NCBI GenBank assembly: GCA_964035545.1
Contig: OZ037765.1
Span: forward strand, 9,328,698 to 9,392,697
From: Bugula neritina
Lineage: Eukaryota; Bryozoa; Gymnolaemata; Cheilostomatida; Bugulidae
Length of the DNA stretch: 64,000 nt
Reading direction: 5' to 3'
Position numbers and translations under genes: made by a program. The notes beneath the pieces are model-generated. The model saw only the letters and a list, made by a program, of their open reading frames with translations. It was not told where the DNA came from and searched no databases. Positions 23,489 through 37,591 of this stretch are shown here, piece after piece; within the stretch, counting starts at the first letter, position 1, and each line of letters opens with the position of its first letter.

Positions 23489-26400
23489 ATGTCGTGGGAT
23501 CAGATTGATGTTGAAGAAGTGTACATGACACTGAGAAAAAAGGAAAAACAAATACCACTTTACTATAATAGATCATTGCAGTTGAACAAAAGACCATTTA
23601 TATTAGAGTGGATGTGGAATGCTTGTGACGTTTTTGAGTTGCAAGGCACTACTCTTCATTTGGCAGTTTCTTTGCTGGATTACTTCATGGACTCGTATGC
23701 AGTGCATGCAAATCATCTGATGCTGCTCTGCATAGCGTGTATTAAGATTAGTGGTAAGCTGAAATCTTCATCATAAATAGTTGGTGTTACTACTTAACCC
23801 CATGTATTGGTCATCTTATCAATTCGGAATTTTAATTTTCAAAGTATTTTGTTTTTTTATTTTTAGTAATCACCAAATCAATCAACCATTAATTGCTAAA
23901 TACAAAAGTATAAAGCAACTTGTATGTTCAATGCTGGTATAGATCAATGTTTTTATTGTTTTAATCTTTGAAGCTAATTAAATAAACAAATACATTTAAA
24001 CAATTGCAGAGTAAAGATCACATTATGTTTTAATTTATACTTAATATCTTGTTTCTCCTGGTTTTTAAAGAAAAATATTGAAACGTTCCTATAAACTGAC
24101 ACTTCTATATTAAAATAGTTTCAATAGAACTCATGGTAAAGTGTTGAATATTTTAAAAACTTGATAAATTATTATTCTTTTAGCAAAGTATGAAGATATA
24201 GAAGTAAAAATACCAAATTTGAAGGAGTTGCTCGAGTTGACATCTCATACTTACACACCTGACTTGCTGATGCAGATGGAACTGTCAGTTCTTAAACTCT
24301 TCAAATGGAATATTGGCATGCCTAATATCATGCATTTTTGGTAAAGTGGAGTTATCCTTTTAATAGTTTGAGTAATCAAATTTTTAGCTACTTCCTGCTA
24401 ATGCAGATTATGCAATTTTTTGTATCAGACTCACTCACTTACTTTTTAAACATTTTAATAACAATTTATTCGCCAATTTTGATCATTTTTATACATCATA
24501 TCGAATTTCTCACAGGTTCTATTCATTTGTAGCCCATACTTTATGAGGGCGTTGTTTGACGGCACAGATCTGATTGATAGAACTGAGGCAACTCCGGAGA
24601 AACTTGACATGGTAAAGCAGTCTGCTGAGAGTATAAAGTTAAACCTTGAAAATCAAATATTGGAAGGTGTGTATGGTACTATATTGGTTCTGGTGTAAGC
24701 AGTTTCAAATTTTTGCAGAATTTTCTCTGAAATTCAATTTTCAAATACAATTTATTCTGTGCTCTAAAAAATTATCAGATTTGTTATTTCAGAATGACTG
24801 CTGTATAGCATGTTGCATCATACCTTGTGAATTACATGTTTTGGCTTCATTTTGATTTTAATTGAAATGTGCTTTTTTTAAATGTTTTAAATTTGTCTAA
24901 AATTTTACCACTTTTTGCACAATTGATGAAAGCTGTAAAGGTTTTGCAATTTTTTGAAAATTTTACATTTTATTAGAGTACAAAAATACACAGTAAAATT
25001 ACATACAATTTCACTTTGTTAGGTTTTCAATTTATTTACAAGGAAAACAATATCTCGTCGGAAAATAATTCAGGTGTCATAAGTTCAAGTTTACCTTTTC
25101 AACTTTTTTTCAGATAAAAATCTGGGCGCACTTTTTGCTTTTTTGAGGTTTTGTTGCAAACTTCGCCTGTATTTGTCATGGGGTTGAAAAATAAAAAATT
25201 GATATATCTAGAATGCATAACGAAGGATGTTTCAGCAACAAAAGTAATATACATTTACTTTAACAGTTATTCTTCATTAAGTAATCATGATATTTTCTTA
25301 AAACTAAAATTGTGAATAAGTTCAGCTTAGGTTATTACTAATTTTATAAAAAAAAATATTTTTAAAGTTTAATTTTTGAATGAAAATAGCAAAACTAAGC
25401 ATTTACTTTTTATTTGAATTAATTACACCTGAGCTTTGTAAAAAGACACCGAATCATTTCTAAGTGCGCTGTAAACTCAGTTAAATGCCTTTTAATTTAA
25501 GGAAGATAACTTTGCAAACAGAATAAATAGTTTTCCTGTCACTTAAGTGATTTCCAAGCTTTACTCACAATTTCTGTATAATGGTGACTTTGAATTGTAA
25601 TGCTAAAATGTGTCATAGTCTCAAAAGATGACCATAAATCTATTGCAATTGCTGTTTGGTGCATGTTAATTCTGTTTTCTAATCTGATTTTTATTATATG
25701 ACTTTATTTATTGAAAACTTGTTATTAGTCATTTTTAAATATCATTTTGAAAGTAAGGTTAATTTTATCATTGTTTTGTACATTTCCAAAGATGTACATA
25801 TGTTGCTTTCCTTTATCCCTACTAGTTATCTTTTCTCTAGGAGTATTGAGAGCTATTATAGGATGTTGTAAGGTACAAGAATATTACTGTGTGCCAGTTT
25901 GCTATGAAAAGTGCTATGTATGTTATGGTGGTTAGTTGCTTCACACAAGCTATAACACTGGCCACAACACTAAAACTTAACTCGCTTTTGCATTTTAATT
26001 TTCATGCTTACAATTTATAGCAGGGAGTGTCTATCTTTGAAAGGGTTATTAAATAGATAGTTCTGCAAAGAACAGTAACTGCATCAAACTGTTAGCCGGA
26101 GAATTTACGGAGTTGAAAGAAGAATTTGTTTCCATGCCTGCACCTGCTAGATGTACATATGTACAAGCAGAGGTTTCGTGTTGCAACAAAAACTTGCTAC
26201 TAATGTTTCTATTTTGTTGAGAACATTTGCTATAAACTAACGAGAAATTTGTAAATGGAATAGAGATTTGTGATTAAAAGTTTTTTGTAGAACAGACTGA
26301 CGCATTATCACATCCAAAAATCATTTGATGAAATTGCAATGCAATGTAATGTGAATTGTGTAGTTTAAAGCATCGTAGATCAAAATAATAAATATAGCAA

Positions 26401-29400
26401 TCCAGTGTTGTGTTGAGGTACAACTTAATACTTGGCAAATCTATTTTACAAATAACCTGTTGATGAATGTCTGGGGAGGGGCACTTCAATATAGTTTTAA
26501 GTCATCAAGCTTTTAGCGAAATCGTTCAATTTTTATGCAAATCTTTTGAACATTCTACTGCAAAAACTTTCAGTAACTGCAAGTTATTGAACTTTCAAGT
26601 TTATTTTGCTCTTATATCAAAAAGGAATAACTGGCATTAATAGCTCACATGTTCATTCACATAATTTGAAGTAACTGACTTATGCACAGGGTTTTCTGCT
26701 TTATTCCATGTGTAACTGATCTCTTATATACTCAGCTGCTGTTCCCACGCATGCTTCGCTCAGCTGTAATATAATAGTTTATTGATTAATTTTATTGGAA
26801 AGTTGATTAATTTTACTACAATTTCAGGACAACTGTAGTAATTTTGGCATTCTCAAGTTGTAGCAACTGTAGCACAGGCTTAATTATCATAATAGTGTTT
26901 TATCATGCATAGTATGATTATTAATAAAATATAATCTTGCCTGCATGTCAGGTCAAAAGTGAACACCCTGCGAAGTTGCACTACAAAATAGCCATAATCT
27001 AACTAGCTCAGGTTCATGTTTTATTCTGAAAGGTTAATCAGTCATAGTGACATATTATAGAGTAGCAAGTGACTTGTAGATGTTGCTATTGTCACTCTAG
27101 TGTGCCCCAGACTTCATTCATCTAAAATCTAAATAAACATCTGAGATTTGATCCATTCAAATAGTGAACATTTTCTCACTTCTACCCCTCAATATCTTTT
27201 CTCTAATTTGTGTTCAATTCTTTGCGTGTGATGATGAGATATTACATCTACATCAGTGTTTTTGCATGTGCTAAGCAGCATAGCTGTGTGCAAATACTTT
27301 ACATCTTGTGGTTCCTTTTTTGTATTTACTTTTTATGTCTGAATATAAATGATACCCCCCCCCCCCCAACATATGCATATTACAAATTAAAGTTCTAGGC
27401 TTAATAGCTCAAATATTTGCTAACACACAGTAAATACACATGCATATTGTTTTGCTTTGCCTCAATTACTTCAAGTTCAATGCTTTTATAAATCAGGCCA
27501 AATATAGATTTATAAATGTAAATTCAATAGAAAATTATTGTGTAAGCAAAGAAATTCACTTTTAAGTTTTCACTTCTCTGTTGCTCTCCCTTCACCACAG
27601 ATCAAATTTTAACTGTTTGCTTTCACACCTTTTACTATAGTGCAAAATAAATTTAATAAGTTAAAAAGCAGTTTTAAAAAGCTGCTGATTGTTGCCAGAC
27701 TCTTTTGTCAACTGGTTGGTCCTTGTTCATCTAGTTTTATTTGTTGAGTAAATTTAAATGCAATTTTTTAGAAGCTGTTGAATAATATTTTAGCTGAAGT
27801 TCTTATTAAAGAATTATTGACGCAATGCATTTATGCAATATTAAACTATTCACATATATCTTGGCTATCAGCTAAATACAACTTGGGGTAGCGTGCCCAA
27901 GTATATTGGTTTTATAACAAATTTTGTGCATAAATGGCTTGAATTAATAGGGAATAGGGCTAGGGCCACACTGCGTGCAGAAAATCCGTCAGAAATCTTG
28001 CCCAAAAATGGGCTGTTGTGTGCGGATAACATGCTGAGAAGAGTGTGCAGAAGGCTCATGTGGGCTTGCTCTGGTTTCCATTAACGAGCACACTTTTCAA
28101 ATTTCGATTCATGTTTTTAATTTTAGCGAACTGAATTAAAACATAGAATTAAAAACAAATGCCTGTAGCCGAGCAGTAAAGTTTAATGCCAATATCATTA
28201 GCTAACAAATTTCCCCTCACCCACAGCCAACGCACTGTGTGTGGCATGTCGTTCCCACAATGGATTTTCAAGCATTTGGACCCGCATGCAAAAAATCGTG
28301 TGGCCCTAGCCTAATGGCTCACTTGCATATGACTTGCTATTAGGCTGGGCTCGGTGTCTCAGGCACTATAGAACTTTTGATATTGGCATCAGCAAATGAG
28401 CTATGGTCAATTAGTACAAATTCAAGACTTGTATGCACAAAATGTATTATAAAACCAATATACTGGGGCGTATTACTTTTGAAGTTGTATTTAGCTGATA
28501 GTTGAGATATATTTGAATAATTTGATACTGCATTAGCATAAAGTGTCAAAGATACTTTAAAAGATGCTTTAAATCCGTCATCTTTTAAGGCACTGCTGCC
28601 ATGTTTTTCGGACAACAACTAAGGTTACTCTTAAGACTATCTTTAAAGTGTGCAGATCTTTTTCAAAATATTAAGCATTAACCAACCAACTCCTTCTCTA
28701 TTTAATTTTGCTGCAATTGTAAATAATACATGTGAATGCTAAGTTTGCTAAATTTTAAATAATTAGTGCTCTATGTTTATAAATCTTTATTGTCAAAAAT
28801 TGAGACTTCTGCTATACTTTCATTAACTAACTAGTAATTTAATTTATGTATGTTTTTGTCAGATATTCAGTACAAAAAGCACTATCCTTCAATGGTGTGT
28901 TCAGCAATGATGGCTGCCTTGAGAGTTTTGACTAAAGTTGAACCTCTTTGGCCTGACAGGCTGCAAACCACAACACAGTATGCATATGGTGACCTGCAGG
29001 AGCTGGTGAGAGCTATGGTCTGGTGAGTTAGTCTTTGCTTATATCTACTTGTTAATTCTGAATGTGTGTGTGCTTGTGTTTTCTTTGAGGCTCCAACTTC
29101 AAAACAAAATTTATTCCTTTTACTAGAAATCGGAATGCAGTACGTGGAAGCTTATCGGTAAAACAGATATTTTAGCAGGCATTTCTTTATAAAAAAAACC
29201 GTGGTCATTGTTACCAATTATTATGTAAGCATATTATGCACATCAGTGTTTGTATATTAAATAAACACGGTATGTACATTTTAGATTTATGGTGTATCTA
29301 TTATGTTTTATAGAAGCCATTCAAATGTTTGCAATAAAACTGCTTCTTTGCTAATATTGAAGTCAATTTACAATTTCATTTTAGCAACTATCAGAAGATT

Positions 29401-29658
29401 TATGCATCTGATGACTGTATTATTGGGGATGAGGCTTCAGACTTTGATCTTTATATGCTGACCTCTCCAGCTTCCAGCATTGGCTCAGCAAATCACAACA
29501 ATGCAAAACTACAGCCAGGCAGTGTTAATCAATCGGCAGCACTAAATGTTCCTCACGTTGGTGAGTCAGAGCAACAAGTTGCCTGTGATAAGTTGTCACC
29601 AAAGTTTTCCCATAGCGGCACAAAGAGATTCAAGACTGAAAGTGCAAATTGGAATTGA
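23489..29658 (+). CDS. CCNJ: Cyclin J
   Basis: Cyclin-box protein of the cyclin J family, a conserved animal cyclin whose fly member binds a CDK in early embryos. Exons: 23489-23753, 24184-24340, 24533-24666, 28863-29022, 29385-29658; 329 residues versus about 370-380 in mammals. The first cyclin fold is plain: LHLAVSLLDYFMDSYAV (about 58-74), then LLCIACIKISAKYED (about 80-94), MELSVLKLFKWNIGMP (about 119-134) and YFMRALFDGTDLID. A C-terminal cyclin region (MVCSAMMAALRVLTK) and a Ser/Asn-rich tail follow. The third exon has two possible acceptors. CACAG at 24515 would leave the frame or hit a stop, whereas ATTTGTAG at 24532 restores the frame and the family alignment (HF-x-x-YF), so the latter was chosen. 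The start follows an acceptor, so a 5' UTR intron is likely. A poly(A) signal AATAAA lies at 30165. Intron 3 is 4.2 kb and hosts repeats. Confidence 0.9.
27850..28515. mobile_element. Nested inverted-repeat (foldback) elements in cyclin J intron
   Basis: Outer arms: about 27850-27945 and the reverse complement of 28412-28515 share ATCAGCTAAATACAACTT, GTATATTGGTTTTATAA and TTTTGTGCATA. Inner element: GGCTAGGGCCACAC (about 27958) and its complement GTGTGGCCCTAGCC (28298-28311) bound about 360 bases. This looks like a MITE with GGGCTAGGGCCACAC-type ends inside or combined with a longer palindromic element. No transposase frame is present. Confidence 0.65.
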
Positions 29659-30218
29659 ACTCTACAATCAGAGCGTGCATTAGGGTGGTGGGGATAAGTA
29701 GGTTAGCTTGTCTATCAGCTTCAACAACAGAACTTTAAATATGCTTTATTCAATTTTTGTGCTTGTTTTTATAAGTTAGTTACCTATTTTTGATACAAAT
29801 ACTTCTTGATTGCAACAATTAGAAGAGCTTGGACAATTTTTATATTAAAATATTTTTGGTATAGTTTTAAATACATGCTCAAGTTTCCGTTACTTTCTAT
29901 CTAGTCAGTTTTCTTAAGTGTGTGTGTAATTTGTGCTAAGATGTAGTAATACTAAAACAGATTCATATCTTCATTTTAGCGCAACAGTTTTATCCAAGCT
30001 TACTTGGTTTTTGTGCAAGTGTGAAGTTATACCTGTTAGCAAGTCCATGTTTTTTCCAGTTCGTTTTTTAACTTTTTCTCATGTCAGTATTTTATTTTTG
30101 TACAAGCGAGTAGATATAGCTGTATGCATGTGTTCTTGTGGGGCCATTGTCTGTTTCTTTGGGCAATAAACTTTAATTACACTGCAAGCAGAGTGAAGTT
30201 AATATTATTGTGTTAATG

Positions 30219-31694
30219 CAGTGGTTCCCAACCTGGGGGGAATTCCCCCCTAGGAGGAATTTAGACATTTTAGGGGGGTAATTTGGAATTTGAAAAATTC
30301 ACAAAGTTTGATGAAGGCTTTTTGAGCTCTCGCAAGTTACATTTATATGTATATCTATAAACCTTCATCTTAGATCATCTATTTAACAAAACTATATAAT
30401 GCAATTTCAGTTTACTTCTACATGAATGTGTTTATTAATTACTCTATCTTAACTGCCTTCTGTGCTACTTTGAATGGAGGTGAAACTTTTAGCAGCCATG
30501 CAAGTCAATCTCTATGAACGGTATACTACATACCTAGTAAATATATTTGCTACACTAGATATTCTGAACCTAAAAATGCAGGAGTGCAGTCATCATTTCA
30601 TTGCTTTTCATAGCAGCATCAATGTTTTTAAAGTTACACTAAAGTGGTGGCTTCTCTATCAAAAACATTATGTCTTTCCCCACACTCAGTGAACTTTTAT
30701 AGGAGAAAAACCTGTTTCAATTTTAGGTAAATATGACAGGTAAAAAATGCACACTAGTGTTAAAATGTTTCCAAAACCCAAACCTCCAAACTCCCATCCT
30801 GAACCCAGATGCGTCCTAACCTCCAACCCATGCAAATCTTTAACCCTGATATTGAAAATGTGCCACGTTTATCTAATTTTCCATTTGTCCTATTATTACC
30901 TGTACCATTTTTACCAGACACCACCTGTTCCAGATCCTTTTTCAAAAAAACTTCTGGGCACCTCTCAGAACTCTTAATGGAGTTTTAATGGTATTTCTCT
31001 TAGCTACCTCTCAAAAGGAAAGAGCTTTAAATTCTTAACTTGACATGTGAAGCCATTGCAACGCTTTGTTAAAAAGATTTCAGAGGAAATACAGGAGGAT
31101 TTCGTTGAGTTGGTTCACAATTTAGCAAAGAAGGGTGATTTGAAATCTGTTCCAATTGATGTGTTGTGGGTGGTGTCCGGTAGAAATGGCACAGATAATA
31201 ATGGCGCTAATGGAAAAGCAGGTAAAACTGGCACATTTTCAATATTGGGGTAGAGGTTTGGAGTTTGGAGATGGGGTTTGAGGTGAGGATTTTGAATTTG
31301 TATTTCGAGTTCTGAAGTCTGGGGGTTTGAGTTTAGAGGTGGGGGTTTGGGGTTCAAGGGTTGGGGGGTTGGGAAAATTTAACATCAGTGTGCCATTTCT
31401 ACTTACTTTTTCATTTGTGCCATTATTACCTGTGCCATTTTTACATTTTCAACAAGCAACCCACATATAGCTGACAAAGCAGAATGTTGGTGCCATCCAA
31501 CACCACCTATCCATGTGAGGTATAAAATAAAGATGATATAGCTAATATAATGTAACATATAATGTACATATTTGCATCATATCATATATTATCATTATAT
31601 CAGCCATAATTCTTTTCGCTTTTCGAAAGGGAGGAAATTAGTAGTAAACATTTATGAAAGGGGGGAATAGTATGAGAAAGGTTGGGAACCACTG
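30219..31694. mobile_element. Non-autonomous hAT-superfamily DNA transposon
   Basis: Perfect 16 bp terminal inverted repeats CAGTGGTTCCCAACCT ... AGGTTGGGAACCACTG bound 1,476 bases and are flanked by an exact 8 bp target-site duplication TGTTAATG (30211-30218 and 31695-31702), the hallmark of hAT elements. Inside are a 16 bp palindrome GGGGGGAATTCCCCCC (30235-30250) and a large internal inverted repeat (about 30760-30960 against 31160-31335; GTGCCATTT, ACCTCCAA and complements). No transposase is recognisable; the short open frames are remnants or chance. Inserted 50 bases after the cyclin J poly(A) signal. Confidence 0.92.
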
Positions 31695-31702
31695 TGTTAA
31701 TG

Positions 31703-32588
31703 TAAACTTGCTCAACACACTTTACATAGTACATCTTCACTTTGTTCACCTTGCTATTTAATGAGTAGTCAAAAATTATTTTGTTTAATAATAGATTCAC
31801 TGTTCTAATGTGTTTAGTCAATTTAGCTTTCATATTGTGCTAAGTCCCATGGTGGAAAAGGAATTAAATCATTGTATATTCCATATTTTCAATTTAAAAA
31901 TATTTAATACATACCTAATAGATATTTGAATTTATGGAATGTAAATCGAACATGTATAAATTATATATTTTTTAAGTATTAATATTTCTATATGCTAATG
32001 AAAATAAAAAGAGTGAAATATTTGAACTTTTATAGCAATGTTAGCTTAGTAGTAACGCTGGTGCCAAGTTTTATTTATTAGTACACATAAGCTAAGCTGC
32101 TAAATATTAGAAATGATTTTAGAAATTAAAATGTTGTTCTTTACAAAAATATTAAGATTTTTATATAGGACGAAGGAATACGTTAGTTTATTTATTGTAA
32201 ATAGTGCATAATGGTAATCTCAATATATTAAATATTACAAACAAGTTTGTAGCAGTGTCTCAGCTCACAAATGCAGAAAGAAGCAAAGATAGGAAAAAGG
32301 GTAATCAGAAGTTAAGGCTTTTGGGAATTCATTTTAAAATTGAATATATGCTTAAGTATATAGGTAACTGTAATTAGTTTTCCAAACACCAATAATAATC
32401 ATCTGCAGAACTCCAATAATTCCCCATGGCCATATTCATGCAGTTTTACATGGAATAGCTAGACGTAAGGAGCTGCTAGGTCAGTTGTAGTTGCTCCACA
32501 ACCAGTTTAAAGTAGTATAACTAAGAGAGATAGCTCAACTGGCTAACCATAAACTAAGTATTGTTTGTTAAAGGTTTAGATGTTAATG
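31703..32588. other. Spacer and 3' UTR of the calmodulin-like gene
   Basis: No coding exon seen. On the minus strand AATAAA (reverse complement of 32191-32196) is a plausible poly(A) signal for the gene ending at 32589. Confidence 0.35.
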
Positions 32589-35500
32589 TTATTTGGGTTT
32601 GGGTGGAGGGGCTGCAGCCTGCGTTTTGTTGGCATCTTGACTTTCTAATATTCCTTTCATCATCGTTGAGAACTGTTTGTAGTTTATTTTTCCTTCAGAA
32701 TCAGCATCTGCTGCTTTCATCATTTTTTTAACTTGAGAATTAGTAACTTTTTCACCAATGCTGTCAAACAGCCATCTTATTTCAGTTTCAGTGATGAACC
32801 CATCTTTATTGAAGACTTTAAATGCCATCTTTACTTCTTTTTCATATCCTACAATATGCATGACAATTCATATTATAGTTTGTCTACTGACCCAAGTATG
32901 ATAATCAAAGGTTGCAAATAATGCATTTTGAATAATATTACCTAAATGTTAGTATGGGAAGTCTAATAAAAGTATTCTGTACAAACCAATACATAAAATC
33001 AAATCTAACTGATCTTAAAAACCTATGAATTTCTAATTTCAACTTATTTTTGGCATTTCTTTTTGTATAGATACAGTAGGGTGGTACCTTTTGATCTTTT
33101 GGCCATCATAGTTATGAATTCATCAATATCAATAGTGCCACTTCCATCTGTATCCACATCATGTAGCATGACCTCTAGCTCTTCAGGGGTGGGATCTTGA
33201 CCTAAAGCTCTCATTACCTATGAAACATTTTGTAGTGATCAAATTAAAGCATTTATAAACTAATCTAACTTGATACACATTCATAATCTCAATAAAGTTG
33301 ACTTAATTAGTTATTTTTTAATGTTACTTGTTGATTTACTACTTTATTTTAACCTGGAATTCTAATTAAAAAAATCTTTCTGTTTTCAAGATTTTGTTTC
33401 ACATTCCAGAAATACAGCTTTTAAATTTCCGTAGCTCTACATTTAGGCAAGACTTTGCTGCCTACACTTTTGTTAGATGTACCTCTACAATCTGAAAACG
33501 GGGTAGTGCTCTTCTTGAAATATATACATAAACTCTAGTAAATAATTAGCAGGGAGATAAACCATAATATGCAAGACGTTGGCTGTTATTGTAATAGCCA
33601 AGTTACTTTTGAACTTGTAATTTTGCTATGTAACACATAAAGCTATTTGTGTGCCCATTCATTGTTTTATATATATGTTATATGCAACATTATCTTCTTA
33701 CAATTTTAGGAGTTTGTTGATTATTATTAGCTACATAAGGCCACGTCAAACTTTAGTGCAGTACCTGTGCTGTGTTGCACCTACAAGTAATACGTTCACT
33801 AATGAGTTAATCTTTTTTTAATAAAATAATAAGTAATTGTCTTCTATTATATTATAGAGCTATTGATTAAATTGAATTCAATAATTAATCTTATAATGGC
33901 TGAATGTAGATGTATAAATGACTTTTCACAGTGCATTGAACAGCTAACGAACTCCAAAATATATTGGGGACTAGTTTTTATAATTTAGAATGAAATCACA
34001 CCACTGTGAATAGGCAAACTATAACACTATGGTCTGACCATACAATCAAGTAGCTATATTCTATTGTTTAGAAATGTTAACATCTTTCCTTAATTTTAAT
34101 GAGTGCTGCTACTACATTCTACAAAGTAGCCGCGTTGCAAGACATTGTAATACATTCTGCACTTACTATTCTAATCAGATTTATTATATTTCAGCATGAT
34201 AGATGATAGATGTAACACTACTGGGTTTACTGTCAGGGAATGATTACAACAGTATCTAAATGCCAACCTTCTGCATTAATCTGAATTAATTGGTGGCTGT
34301 TGATACTTATAGTTGTGCTGACTTTAATTATAATACTATTTATATATAAGTAGCAATAACATCCAGGCTTTCAGCTGCATATTATAAGAATTATGATACT
34401 GAACAGCTCCCCTTCAATTTACATGGCTTTTTAATAATGGCCTAAACATTTAGTTTTGATCATCCTTTAGTCAAGTATGCTGGGCTAAGTTGCAATACAT
34501 TGAAAAGCAATAATGTTTACAATAATAAAACTTGTCGGAAGTTGTCCATTTTTTCAGGGTGGATTGTTGTTTGTACAATTTTACAGACAAACATAACTTA
34601 TTTGCCGCAAAGACATGGTCATTAGTTATTTGCTTTAGATTATACACCAGTAAGATTTTGCTATAAATAATTTTAATTTCAGGGTTTTTGTTCAAGCAAA
34701 TCAATTTAATACATTTGTGTTGAAATCATTCAAGTGTATATGCCAAGTAAGTTAATTTTTTGCAACGTTATTATTTTCTATAAAATTAATACTGGGCAGT
34801 GCTAAAAATGATTATTGCTTTGTAAAAAAAATCGAATTTACAAAATTGAAATTATGTTATAATATGCTCATAGCTTAAAGCATATTATGGTCTAATGTAA
34901 CTCCAGCATCTAAATTGTTATTGTATTTAGCACTTGTTTGTGTAATTTAATTGTACCAGTTGTACTATTACATAGTACATACATGCAATAATGACACCAA
35001 AAATGTCTGAAACTATTATTATCAAAACTACATAATGCTATATGTTATATCTTTTCCTTATGCCGTGTAGTTATTTTCTTTGGGATATGAAATACATAAA
35101 TGTACTTGCTTTAGTTAACAGGCTAGTGCTAATTGTTGGTTGGGCATTCAACTCTGTTTGACAAATCAATGAAATCAATAATCATGTATTGATTAAAATT
35201 CTTTTAGTTTTTATTTGATTAAATTTAACTGCAGCATAAAGTGTAGCATGTCGAATGAAAACCCCAATTTTTAGGTTGTGCTGAAAACGAAATATGTAAA
35301 CAAGCTACTAATGCTATTCCATGAGCACTTGCCAGCTATATCCTGAATGTAATATGTCTTTAAAAATCTGATATTTTCACAAAGTTAGAGTTGGAACAGT
35401 GTGAGAATATTATAGTACAGCAAATGCATGTTTACACATGTAATGAAATATAAAAAGATCAGATAATGATTATATACATTACAGTAATTCTATGCTGTTT

Positions 35501-35689
35501 TATAAACTTAAAAGCCATCAAAACCATCCGAAAATAAGAATTCAGATTTAAAATGTTACACACCTGACCCAGCTCTTCTGCGCTGATTGTTCCACTTCCA
35601 TCATCATCAAATAAGTTAAATGTGTCTTCCAATTCTTTTATTTCTTCCTGGGTGAGGTTGTCAATGGGCTTGTTTTGTAGGTTACCCAT
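32589..35689 (-). CDS. Calmodulin/troponin-C-like EF-hand protein, degenerate C-lobe
   Basis: Four EF-hand protein of the calmodulin/troponin C superfamily, a cytosolic calcium sensor. Exons: 35689-35564, 33217-33088, 32848-32589; 171 residues. EF1 loop [12 protein letters not shown] (28-39) and EF2 loop [12 protein letters not shown] (64-75) have all canonical ligands. EF3 is [10 protein letters not shown] (99-108), two residues short with N at position 1. EF4 is [12 protein letters not shown] (133-144), with Q in place of the bidentate E at position 12. The C-lobe is therefore predicted not to bind calcium normally. The tail is Ala/Pro/Lys-rich ([10 protein letters not shown]), which calmodulin lacks. 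The N-terminus MGN could be myristoylated (G2), though N3/L4 are not strong evidence. Either a troponin C or a divergent calmodulin paralogue is possible. It is transcribed away from PAR-6. Confidence 0.88.
33218..35563. other. Intron 1 of the calmodulin-like gene, no feature found
   Basis: 2.3 kb intron, AT-rich. No repeat family, RNA gene or coding exon could be supported. Confidence 0.4.
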
Positions 35690-35827
35690 AATTTTATATA
35701 TCTTTGTGTAGTAAGTTTATAGGACTCTCAAATAATCACTAAAATAGTAAACAAGCTACCACCGTAGCTTTCACTGCTGTTATATACAAGTGAAACATCC
35801 TAGTACTAATCATATAATCATATAATC

Positions 35828-35962
35828 ATTGGTGATGTTAGGAAGAGCATCCAGTCATAATTGCTCCTGTGCCTCATCTAAACAAGTCCTTAGCCCGATT
35901 TAACAAAAACCCTTTCCATCAGGGGTTTCTCACAGGGATAGTGACTATAAACTTGCGTGATT
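35828..35962 (+). mobile_element. tRNA-derived SINE, copy C (5' truncated)
   Basis: Starts inside the body (TGGTGATGTTAGGAAGAGCA) and runs to the family end CTATAAACTTGCGTGA, nearly identical to the copy at 22370-22580. The tRNA-like head is missing, as in truncated retroposition. It follows a short TCATATAATCATATAATCA repeat and sits about 140 bases upstream of the calmodulin-like start codon. Confidence 0.85.
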
Positions 35963-36867
35963 TTATTTATTAAAATATAACTATATCTTTAAACACTAAT
36001 AAAACTATGTTTCCAATTATGTAGCAAATTAGAGCTTTTTGTAGTCTTGACCAACTGCATATTTAGAGTGTAAGATTTAAAACTCTGAAGCTAAGTTTGA
36101 TGGCTTGCAGTTTGCAATTACACAGAATGCTTAGAAACTGCAGATAGTACAAACTTGATACACATAACACTAATTCTTACCTGTTCCAAGGAAATTGACC
36201 CACTGTTTAGCTACTTGATTTTTGTTGGTTGCCCTTATTGGTTAGTTGCTAGCAGGTTCAAGTGCTACCAGTTGTATAAACACGCATTACATCATGTACT
36301 ATGCAGTTACTCTGCTAACATTGTGATGAATGTAAAGAAATATAAACACTATTGACTTGATTAATATTGATATGCTGCTGAGGTAAGTCAGGTAACCCAG
36401 CAGTTCAAACAATGATTACCAACTTATCCAATAATAGGTGTGTAAATGACACACATGTTTATAAAAGCAACAGTCACTAAAGTTTTATATATATACTAAT
36501 CCACAACTACTTGCTGAGTAAGTCAGTTATTGTGACAAAATATATTTGATGATTTTTGAGTGATTTATCTCCATGTCAATTGCTAATGATATATTTTACT
36601 AGGATAATTCGCTGAATTTGGGTGTCATGCTAAAGCAGTCAGTTGGAGTTACTAAAGGCTGAAAACTACCACAAAAATTAAAAATAGAGAAAATGATTCA
36701 AATTCAAATACACTATTGTTACATTATTCATTTCTTGATTTTGACTATTCTATAAAACTTAAAATAAACTCTCACTTTTGTGTTTCAGTTTTAATGCGGT
36801 ATAAAATATACTTTAGTTTATATTATAATAGCTTAAAACATGATGTGATATGACATTGTATAGATGG

Positions 36868-37591
<724 letters not shown>

